24,225 nt of DNA from Pelargonium cotyledonis (taxonomy: Eukaryota; Streptophyta; Magnoliopsida; Geraniales; Geraniaceae): contig JAYMTA010000783.1 of the NCBI GenBank assembly GCA_036897625.1, positions 1 to 24,225 on the forward strand. Reading direction: 5' to 3'. The notes beneath the pieces are model-generated. The model did no database searches, was not told where the DNA came from, and saw only the letters and a program-made list of their open reading frames with translations. Shown piece after piece: positions 10,119-19,800 of this stretch (position 1 is the stretch's first letter; the number at the start of each line of letters is the position of its first letter). The position numbers and the translations under genes were made by a program.

Positions 10119-10937
10119 AACGAGTCGGGCATTTTTGTAGTTTGTTTGCTGTAAAAATAGTTTTCTGGTTTCCTTGTTTATGACTGATTGTAATGTAGTT
10201 CAACAAAAGCTTACCTTTTGTTAGTGTTCGTTCATTGTTGTTAAATTGCGTTTATTTAGGTCTCAGTAACTATTTTCATAGTGTTTAACTTCACAACTCA
10301 GGGAATACAACTACATATATTGTTTGTCCTCGAAGAAGATGTGTAGGCTTGTAGAAGTGACGTCGTTGACTCGCTAGTATCACAAAGTGAACATAGTCTT
10401 TTTTCTTAAAAAAAAAAAAAAAAGTGAACATCGTCTGCGAGTTCTAGTGTGGAATCTGTAGCACAAATTCATGAATGCTTGAAGCAGATTCGAAGTGTGT
10501 AAAATGTAATGTACAATGCAAAGTGTAAGATATGTGCATGGGATTGCAGGAACATTTGTAAAACATATGTGAGTGATGAACAAAAAGAATGTATTTTAAC
10601 TACATGTTTGGACATTTGTAAAACATATGTCCAACCAAAATTGAACCGACCATTTCATGTCATTGCAAAACAAGATTTTTATGTTCATTTTATAACTTCC
10701 ACGTTATCACGACTTAACGAAATTAATCAAGTTATTTAACGAATATAATTAAGAGGGAACAATATGACCTACTTTGGAGTAGACAACATATAAAAGATTT
10801 ATGAACTATATCGTAACAACTATAATAAATTTGGGGTTACTCTTTTCCGAAACAAAACAAAGTTCAGAAATTACTTCGGTTAGTATAAAAAAAACTATTT
10901 ACAAACATAATAAAATAATAAAAATGGAATATATATA
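10119..10937 (+). other. TOP3B 3' UTR and downstream spacer
   Basis: The first ~120 bases after the stop are T- and GT-rich, as plant 3' UTRs are (attgtaatgtagttc near 10186). No clear AATAAA is seen, which is common in plants. Further on are an A run (10409-10423) and a 19-bp direct repeat (10552/10612). No gene recognised. Confidence 0.6.
10552..10630. repeat. Paired 19-bp direct repeat, 60-bp spacing
   Basis: acatttgtaaaacatatgt occurs exactly at 10552-10570 and 10612-10630. The second copy is flanked so that ggacatttgt...acatatgtcc makes an almost perfect inverted repeat. No function can be assigned. Confidence 0.7.
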
Positions 10938-11606
10938 GGGCAAATTGTAGATAACCCCCATAGGGTTACCACTCTTTGTAAATAATCCACAAAAATACCA
11001 ACTTTTGCAAATAACCCACCAATACTTGCCAAAAAACGTTTTAGCAGTTAAATTGGTTGAAATTTCTAACATAACCTATCATGTGCCATGCACATGTTGT
11101 TTAAATGTATTAAATGACTAAACTACCCTTCTTCTTCTTCTTCTTCTTCTTCTTCTTCTTCTTTTGTTTGAAGATTTCGACGACCATATGAATTTTTTTG
11201 TTATCGAAATTTGCATTTTGTCGCCGGAATTTTACGAACTTGAACTTAAATTCCAAAATCAAACCAAACTGACAACAAAATCAAACGACTTGGACTCTTG
11301 ACAGCCTGGAGCACCGTTGGAGATGGAGATGGAGATGGAGATCTGAATAGATCCGCCGACGAAATGGGTTATTTGTTCTCTCTCTCTCTCTCTGCTTAGA
11401 TCCACCGCCGGAGATGGTGACGAGGCCAGAGTTGGAGCATGAACGAGGCCAGAGCTGGGTTGGTGGTGTCCAACCGATGAACCACGCTGTCGCTGAAAAT
11501 GCTGAAGCCCAGCCGTGAGTCCAACCATATGCCATCGTCAAGCCCAACCGTCCAATTGAAGCGAATATAAAATATTTATCTTTTAAAATTTAAATTGATC
11601 CATTCA
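10938..11606. other. Repeat-like spacer with microsatellites
   Basis: It starts with gggcaaattgtagataaccc and recurring 'gcaaataaccc' words that look like one end of a dispersed plant repeat; no partner end was found. It then holds (CTT)12 at 11128-11163, four GGAGAT units at 11319-11342 and a TC run at 11377-11393. GC content rises around 11290-11540, but no open frame there looks coding. Confidence 0.5.
11128..11163. repeat. (CTT)12 microsatellite
   Basis: Twelve uninterrupted CTT units. Likely length-polymorphic. Confidence 0.9.
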
Positions 11607-13298
11607 ATGGAGTGTGATAAGTTATTAAATAAGTAGGTTATGGTGTGAGAAAAGTGGTCTTTATGCTTTCTGTAGCATTTGGGTTTTAGGGTTTTTGAGT
11701 AAAAGATATTAAAGGGTCTTGGCGGCGGCGCGATCGGTCAAGGAGGACGAGGAGCTGCTGACGGTGTCAGTACAGGTCGCAGGTAGTGGTGATGAGGGTA
11801 ACAGAATAGATCGAAGATGAGAGGCGGTGCAACACGGGTGAATCGTCGAATGGAAGCGGCTAGATCTGAAATGGCAGAACTGTTGGGACATGAGTTGGGA
11901 TTGCTGGCTATAGCGGGGGAGGATGAAGGCGGTTTGGAAGTGAATGTGGCGGAAGAGATCCAAGGAGCCAGATGAAATATGGAAATAGAGAGTTGTGGAT
12001 CGATTTTTGACCCAAGCGATGATTCATTTTGATGCAATGAGGAGCACTGTGGCATCAATTTGGAAGCCGGTTGCGAAGGTGAGGGCGATGTAGGTGATTG
12101 ACGACCAGATGATTCAACTGGAACAACGGTTCATCTTCTAAGTCTACCATGATGTGGACGCGCAAACAGTGTTAAGGGTGGTCCATGGACATTCAATCAT
12201 CATGCCTTACTTTGCAAGTGGTTGAAACCAAGGGAGATCCCAACGAAGGTTGAATTGTTTGAGTTGAGTTTATGGGTCTAACTGCACGATCTTCTAAAGG
12301 GGTTCCGAACGGAGAGGGTTCGTCGGAACATTGGTGACTATATATTGGAAAATACATGGAGATGAATTCATGTAATTTCACAAGGAACAAGACCTCATAT
12401 ATGCGAATAAGGGTTATGGTGGACGTCCTTGATCCCATCAAGAGGCGATGAAGAGTGAAACCGATGGGTGACATGTGGTCATGGATCAATTTTAAGTATG
12501 AGAAACTTCCACATTTCTGCTTCTACTGTGGAGATATGGGGCATGGGGACCCTCAGTGCAAGGAGTTGATCAAGCATCCGAAAGGGCGGGAGGCACGAGC
12601 TTAAGGGTTGTGGTTTAGGGCTCCAAGTAGGAAGCCGGGAGGTAACATTGGGGCTAGATGGCTGAGAGGAGATGAGAACATGGGAGAGACGACGATTTTA
12701 ACGGAGCTCAGACTGACGGTCATTGAGGAGTTGTTGGGAGAGGAGGAGGAAAGGAGCGGTACGACATTATTGGATGGTAAATGGAGAAGGACAACAGGCG
12801 AATGTTGAGTACTGATGGACGAGTTATCGGTGGACTAAGCTGAGGCAGTCCGCCTAGACAAATGAGGTTGAGGTATGCACTGCAGTGGAAGTGGCATGCC
12901 ACTAGTAGGTAGGGCAGGGGCTTGTGGAAGGTCCTGGAAGCTGGGTTTGGTTTTGTTAGGGTTCTTGAATACGGAGTTGAGATATTTTGTTGGATAAGCC
13001 GTGTCGGGTCTTGTGTTAGGACTCAGGGTGCCAGGTATTAGGTTGCTAGTTCAGATTTGGTTTTCGGTTGCCTGTTTTTGTTTTATGAGTTATGGTAATG
13101 TTTTTCTTAAATGAGATTTTGCATGTCTCCATGGGTTTGTAGATGAGTAGATCAATGATTTAGGGCTTGGTGTATGTCGAACTTCTATATCATGTTCTGG
13201 TCTGGTTTGGGTGTACCAGGTTTCTGGTTATATCTAAGCTTTTGATTATCGTTTAATCAAAGATGGTTATTTTGCTTCAAAAGAAAAAAAAATAATAA
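11607..13298 (+). mobile_element. LINE-type element with ORF1 only, decayed
   Basis: A non-LTR element of about 1.7 kb. Its left half keeps pieces of a DUF4283 domain in more than one frame, for example RFLTQAMIHFDAMRSTVASI from 12001 and, in a different frame, the CCHC knuckle CFYCGDMGHGDPQC at 12518-12559. The frame change and several stops show it is dead. Its 3' end is A-rich (gcttcaaaagaaaaaaaaat, 13274-13293). Near-matching flanks tgatccattca (11596-11606) and tggtccattca (13299-13309) may be the target duplication. No endonuclease or reverse-transcriptase similarity lies between the knuckle and the tail, so it is internally deleted or a non-autonomous type. The 5' boundary rests only on the candidate duplication. 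Confidence 0.65.
12518..12559 (+). pseudogene. CCHC zinc knuckle of a LINE ORF1
   Basis: Encodes C-x2-C-x4-H-x4-C (CFYCGDMGHGDPQC) preceded by KYEKLPHF. That matches the nucleic-acid-binding knuckle after DUF4283 in ORF1 proteins of plant L1-type elements ('ERLPxFCFxCGxxGH'). Confidence 0.8.
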
Positions 13299-13391
13299 TG
13301 GTCCATTCAGTCCATGGAACGATTATTACCTGTCCGATCTTCGGTCCAAAAAATACTTCATTAGGTTATCAATTTACTGCTTTATGCTATG

Positions 13392-13399
13392 TATATAAA
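13392..13399 (+). promoter_or_regulatory. TATA-like box of the S1-domain gene
   Basis: tatataaa lies 190 bases before the start codon at 13590, which would put transcription start near 13425 and give a 5' UTR of about 165 bases. The LINE tail ends only ~95 bases upstream, so the upstream promoter includes element-derived DNA. Position and sequence are typical, but no data confirm it. Confidence 0.5.
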
Positions 13400-13589
13400 T
13401 TGCAATAGATTTTTGGTAGAAATTGGCCACAAGCAAATTGCGGGCACAGAACAGACAGGTCCATATAATATTATCCATTCGTAAACAAGCGCAAGCAAAG
13501 CAGTGGCTCTATTCTATCCTTTCCAATACCAATTCCAGTTCCATTTTCAATTACGTTCCTGCGTGCAGTGCAGTGCAGAGAACACAAAA

Positions 13590-13847
13590 ATGGCGATGTT
13601 CACTGCAACAATAGGGTCATCACTCACACGACTTCCCTCTTTCTCACACCTCTTCTCCACTGATTCCTCTTCCTCTCTCTCTCCTCTTTCTTCTTCCATC
13701 TTCCCTTCCAATTTCCCCAAATTTCCCCTCTCCAAGTCTTTCCCCAGAATCTGCACTCTCAAAGTCTCCGTCTCCGACACCGCCACCTCAAATGGAGTTG
13801 TTGAAGAAGGTCCTGATGAAGGGCAACAGGAGTTGATTGAAGCTCGG
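13590..13847 (+). CDS. SRRP1: S1-domain gene exon 1 (transit peptide)
   Basis: Starts MAMFTATIGSSLTRLPSF in a good context (acaaaaATGGC) and encodes 86 residues, mostly Ser/Thr/Pro-rich transit peptide, then an acidic linker (VVEEGPDEGQQELIEAR). Donor CGG|GTGTGT. The same frame is open for 87 bases upstream, but that part reads as 5' UTR. Confidence 0.85.
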
Positions 13848-16800
13848 GTGTGTTTTTTTTTTTTTTAAATATTTCTATTTCCTTTTCATTGAATACTGAA
13901 CTGAACAGTGATGGTGAAGTTGAAGATGATGTTTGATCATAGGCAATCCATAGACTTCATATTATTATTGATTGAAAAACATGTTCACTACATATTGTGT
14001 AATTTATGCATGAAACTATTTGGCATAGACCATGATGAAGCTGAAACTATGGAATCCATCAAGTTAGTTTCAATATGTTGCCTCTTTTTTCATACTTTAT
14101 TTACCTTTGTGCAATTCTGTCTGTATACTTCTTGAAGTTACAGTCAAATACTAGATTGTAAGCGTTAGGCTCAACTCAGACTGGACTTTTCTATTTGGAC
14201 TCCATCTTTGCCGAGGTGACCAACTGTAACTTGAAAAATTGCAATGTCTTCATTTGGGTATGATATTTTGTGCCAAATAACCTTTTTAATGGAATGTCAG
14301 TCATAGGATTGGCGCCTGCTTTATCTATTTTTAAATTTTACAGTTCAAGAATCAAGATAGTCAGTTCCCGTCTTATTCAAGCCACAACTTAGTGTTTTGG
14401 GTGCTATTGTAACTTCTAATAAGTATCAAATTGAAAAGAGTAACAAATAAAAATCTAATGGACTAAATCACACCAGGCTAGGAACCAATAGTGTTGGTAA
14501 TGCATTTAGGGGGGCAGCCTAACAGTTAGTTGGTTTTGTAATTTTTATTTGATTTGAGTTTAATGCTCTGAATACCTTATATGATCTAATACAAAGTTTC
14601 TGTGAAGAAATAGAGGTCTGCTGATTGGAAGACAGCAAGGAGTTACAATGGTAGTGGACTCATCTATGAGGGTACAGTTCAAAGTGTTAATAGTGGTGGT
14701 TTGCTGATTCGGTTTTATTCTCTACTGGGTTTTCTTCCCTATTCACATTTGAGCCCCTCTCATTTCTGTAAAGGTACTAATATCCTTGGTTTCTTATTAT
14801 ACTTTAGTATCGAACACATTTCTTTTGATTAATTTTGATATGTGATACAATCATTCTCATAAAATGTAAGCATGCTATGATTAGTGAACGCATTTGATAA
14901 TTATATATATCTTTTCCTAAAACATGATGTCTTTGGAAGTTATCTTGGGAAGCCCTATAATAACATGACATGTGATTTTAGTAATGCCAGTGTTGTGGTG
15001 TGAACTTTCCTCCTTTATTCTAATCTTTTATATAGTAAAATATTCTTTAGTTGGTAGGCTAAGAAAAGATGTAGATTTTGGTTTCAATATAGAGTATGTC
15101 TACAAAAAAAAAAAAAAAATGGGGTTAATGACATTGAGTTGAGATGGAAGACACCATTAGGCCCAAACAAAATCACTAAACACTCCCCCTCACATGCTTA
15201 AATTTCAATAATTGGGCTAAATACAATAACTTGGGCTTCCAATACTAAAATGTCAACTTTGTTAGTAGGGTTTCGCTTGCACCATTATATGTAGCCACTT
15301 TACTTTATATCTTACCAATATGGGATCACTGAACAAAAACATTTAAGTGATAGGGAGTAGTGAACTGGTGCACGCCGAGGAAACCCAAATCAATCTGAAA
15401 CTTACATTGAAATGTGAGTTTCTTTTCATTTCTTCCCCAATCTTTCAAAATGATACCATAAAGTAAGATATAAGTTCTTGATTTTACTTCTAAATTTATT
15501 TTTTCTTTTTCCTTGTTGCTTCAAGGGTTAGCTATTAAATTTCTGCCAGATACAATACTGTCTAACTGTCAGCTGTTTGCTCAAGTGCAACTTTTGCGTT
15601 GAGACTTCTTTGACTAGTTATCATCCCAGAACTTACCTTCTGACCTTTTGTCTCACTGAAAGGACAATGGTTTCAACTTAATACTTGTTAGTTGATTTGT
15701 GTAAATATTGGTAGGTACTAGAGAGAAAAGTGGCACGTCATAAATTATTACTCCTTGCATCCCAAAATGAGTGTCTTGTATTTCTTTTAATGAACAAAAA
15801 TTTAAGGATGTGTGAGTTAGTGTTGGACTTTCTTCCCATATACCCCCATGTGCATTGTTGTAACAAACTCAAGAGATTTGAACTATCTTAGTATAAGGAT
15901 TTATTGGTAATTAGTTTATAATTATCTTCCTGAAAAAGAGAAAGGATACTCACTTTGTGATTTTTTTTTTAGAGAAGCAAGACACTCATTTTAGAACAAA
16001 GGAAGTAATTTAATTGGAGATATGTATGGAAGAGCAACAACTTGTGTAAGGATTTCTATAGAGGTTTCAATAAGGATTGGATATAAGCTCTTTCCTTTTT
16101 TATTTTATTTTTTTACTTTTTATTTTCATGGGCTCAAAAGATCTCTTCAAGATGAGGTCTCTTGGTGGATGCCATTTGCAGATGTTGTCTTAGTTGGTGA
16201 GTGACTGAGAGTAGATTATAGATTAAGGCCAAATTAGATAGATTGAGAGAAGAGTGAGAATGTAATGGGCTAAAAATAATTAGACCAAAAATTTCAATGT
16301 ATGAAGTGCAATCTTAGCAATAATAAAGGGGCAAGTAGTGGTTCAATTATCCTAGAAGATAAAAAATTGCTGAAAGTGAACATTTTAGTTACCTTGGAAC
16401 TATAACTCAAAGTGATCATTTTGTCTGACAATGGAATGTTGAGCTCCAAAGACAGAGACTGCGTAGTTACAAGATGAGGGCACAAAGATGAAAATGCTTA
16501 TGTGTATCTGTGGTAGTGCTTGGAAGAATATGCTTAGGAATGGTATTATTCAAGCAAGACTTGGGTTACTACAATGGAAGATAAGATAAAAGAAAACCAA
16601 TGGTTTGGATATGTACATTTTTAGAGGTGTACTTGCTTGTTGATTGTAATTTGTAATTTTTTCCATATCCTTCTTTTCCTTACAAACCATATCCATTATC
16701 CATCATTATTTCTTTAAGTTATGGTATTTGTACTTGCTTGTCAATTGTAATTCTTATTTTTTCTCCATATCCTGCAGAACCCAACAAACCTCTCCATGAG

Positions 16801-19800
16801 ATTGGAAAAAACTTAGCAGGTTCATCTATTTATGTGAAGGTACCAAGATTTATTTATTGGATATATTGTTAGGTTATCAACATTCTTTTTTGGACCAAGT
16901 ATTGGTTGGATCTGCTTGCATGTATACCTAACACACACAAAACTTGAATATGATATATAATGGAATATCCTTTTTAATTATCTAAGTTTCTTGCATTAAA
17001 TTGCAAAATATTAGAATTTGTTTACTTATTTAACCATAGGTACCAAGATTCTTTTTGGATTATTGTATGGTAGCATCCAGTGTCTGAATCATGTATTGCT
17101 GAGGTTATGGATCAAACTCCTATAGGGCATGCATCATGCTCTATGTATCCAAAAATAGTCCACTTTTCCTTTAAAATTTCAAAATTTGATGAATAGAGTT
17201 GCTTGGTTTTGAACTATATGCTTTGTCACAGTACAATTTATGGTGAATGTTGTGGATTCTTTAACTGCATGCATGTTGGGGCATTATTTTAATTAGGGTA
17301 GCTTATGTCTTCCTCCTTTAAGGTTCAGGGAAAGACAAGAATTTATCTTCTTGAAAAACTATTGTCTTCTGCAGAAATATTATGTGGTGAAGGGAGGATG
17401 GGAAACGGATTAGTATGGTCTTCAACTTTTCATATCACCATAATCTCCCTTTCCATGCAGCTTATAATTATATGCTTTTTAAGCCTTATTTCATAGCAAT
17501 AATGTTGGAGTCTGCAATTATGTTTATTAAAATTAGATCCAAATGCTATGGTGGGAAAATGTAAATTTCTTCTGCTGCAGAATGAAAATTTCTGCTGGTT
17601 AAATGCAGTTATTTCTCGAATATTATTGAAGTAATTCGCTATTAACTTCTTTAATGGAAATTTTGAATTTAGAATGGTCCAGTTTATAGTTAGTTACGTA
17701 AAATCTTTTGATTTGTTGTCAGCCTTTTTTTTTTTTCAATGCCAGGGTGCTTCAGTTTCTTCTTTACTTGATAATAGTCTTTGAGTTATGTTTTGTATGA
17801 GTTAATTTTGTTTATCTGAGTCATAAAAGCCTCCGTGATATGTAACAATACTTGAAATCTTAGATAATCGAAGCAGATGAAGAGAATAAGAAACTGGTTT
17901 TCTCTGAGAGGCTAGCTTCCTGGTCAAAGTATTCTGAGAAAATTAGAGTAGGAGATACTTTTGATGGAAGGGTGGGTGGAGTTGAGGATTTCGGTGCCTT
18001 TGTTCACTTACGGTTCCCTGATGGTATTAACTATCTTTCTTTCTTGGTTGAAATTTCTTCTCTTTTTGAAAAATATATATTTGAATTAGTGGCATTGAAC
18101 TGTTATGCAGGTTTGTATCATCTTACTGGAATGGTACATTCCACAGAGGTTTCCTGGGATGTAGTACAAGATGTAAGAGATGTCCTAAGATCAGGCGATG
18201 ATGTGAGGGTCAAAGTTATTAAAATTGACAAGTAATGTTGTGCTTTCATTCTACACTTTTATCTTTCCCCAACGCTTATATATAATAACATGCTTATTGA
18301 CCTTTTCATACCGATTCAGAACATACATGGCAAGATCAATGAGCTGTGTCGTCTTAATGAAATCTTGCATATTCATACAATGTTGAAGTGGGTAATAAAG
18401 CGTCCCACATTGGAAAGATATAAAGAGAATGAGCAAAAATATAATGTTGTAAGGCAAACTCTACTAACAAGATTCAATTTTTAGTAGTGGAAGCCCAATC
18501 CATTGCCAATGAGGTGACATCACCAAGTCAACATTCATACCCTCCCCTAATGAATTTTGTGGTCTGCGCCCGCGTGGATCCATATTATTGTGTCTTGGCT
18601 GAGTCTCAACCACTAATAGCTTTGTTGAGACTCCTTGTTCTCATATATTATTTAAATTATTAGTGTTCAGCTATTATCACAAAGGAAAAGGTTAACCCAA
18701 TGTTTTTACTAGCTTAGCTCATTTCTTGGAGCATACTGCTCTATACTTCATCCGTTCCAAAATGAGTGTCCTATTTCTTTTTTCAGGAGGTTAGTTATGC
18801 ATGGATTATCAATAGTATCCTTATAGCAAGTTAGTTAATATCATTTATCACATGATCCTGAGAATGCAAAAGTAAATATACCACACTAACTTATTCTTAA
18901 CTTTTCTCAAAATAGAAATAAAAACATTCATTATTGGGACGGAGGGAGTAGTATAGTTTAGACAGGCAGAAATATGTATCATATTTATTGAAAGGCTTGA
19001 GGGAACAGCCAAATATCTTTTTTTATTTTTTTTCCTTTTATTGAGATACGGGAACAGACAAACATCTGTCAAGATTATCAAACACCAAGTGAACAGTGAA
19101 ATAATTTTATACTATTATATACTTTTGTGATGAATATATGGAGTTTTTTGTTAATAATTTTGTATTATTTATGATGAATAAATGGAGTTTTTTTTTTCTT
19201 CTTCTTAATAGAGCACAGAACTATTTCGTGTCTGTATCTGAGTGTTCTTCCTTCTCTAGTTCTTTTACCCTAGTCTATCTTAGTTATTATTTGTTTGCGC
19301 TACTTCCAGTCCGCCTTTCTTAGTTCTCCATTTCATGTGTTTTGTCCTGATTGAAACTCTAAGAACATCACTGGCTTGACGTACCTGTCGTGTGTTGCCA
19401 GACTTTCAATTGATTCACTCGCAGCTGTACAATCTGGATGATATATTATGCAATGAATACAGTTATGTCTAGATTCTTAGCTATCTTGAGCATGTGAACT
19501 TCTATTTTTGGGGATTCTGGACATGTAATGAGCCATTGTCATGCTGAACTCTGCAAAAGTTATATAGAAATAAAATAAAATGACAAGAAATGGATTTATA
19601 TATATATTAGGTGTTCTACAAGTCCAATAAAAAAGAGAGGAAATAAACTTGGAACATTCCATGTTGGCATCATTTTAATTTTTGTCATTTTTATTCACTG
19701 CATTTTGTTCTTGTTTTGCTTGTGAATTTTGTTAACATTGGTGTTTAATTATGAACTAAAACAGACAAAAGTCACGAGTTGCATTGTCAATCAAATTACT

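Larger units (their letters stand above)
14774..16777 (+). other. S1-domain gene intron 2 (2004 bp)
   Basis: GTACTA...CTGCAG. Heavily colonised: an LTR-like scrap (about 15118-15326), a LINE reverse-transcriptase fragment (about 15711-16626) split by a Stowaway MITE (15751-16005), and a duplicated acceptor segment (16629/16730). Confidence 0.85.
18232..19764 (+). other. S1-domain gene intron 5 (1533 bp)
   Basis: GTAATG...AACAG. Holds an LTR-like scrap at 18402-18560 and a Stowaway MITE at 18746-18948; the remainder is AT-rich. Confidence 0.85.

Noticed and set aside
9535-10206. Several minus-strand open frames of 60-97 codons opposite the last TOP3B exon
   Set aside because: They are shadows of the coding strand; the proline/leucine-rich run is the complement of the RG box.
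11259-12058. Minus-strand open frames of 84-106 codons
   Set aside because: Low-complexity (Ser/His/Ile runs) translations of microsatellites and of the antisense of the LINE ORF1; no family likeness.
13908-14135. 75-codon open frame in intron 1 of the S1-domain gene
   Set aside because: No domain, no conservation that I recognise, and it lies between two well-supported exons.
16022-16204. 60-codon open frame as a host gene
   Set aside because: It is part of a LINE reverse transcriptase with a changed catalytic motif and surrounding decay.
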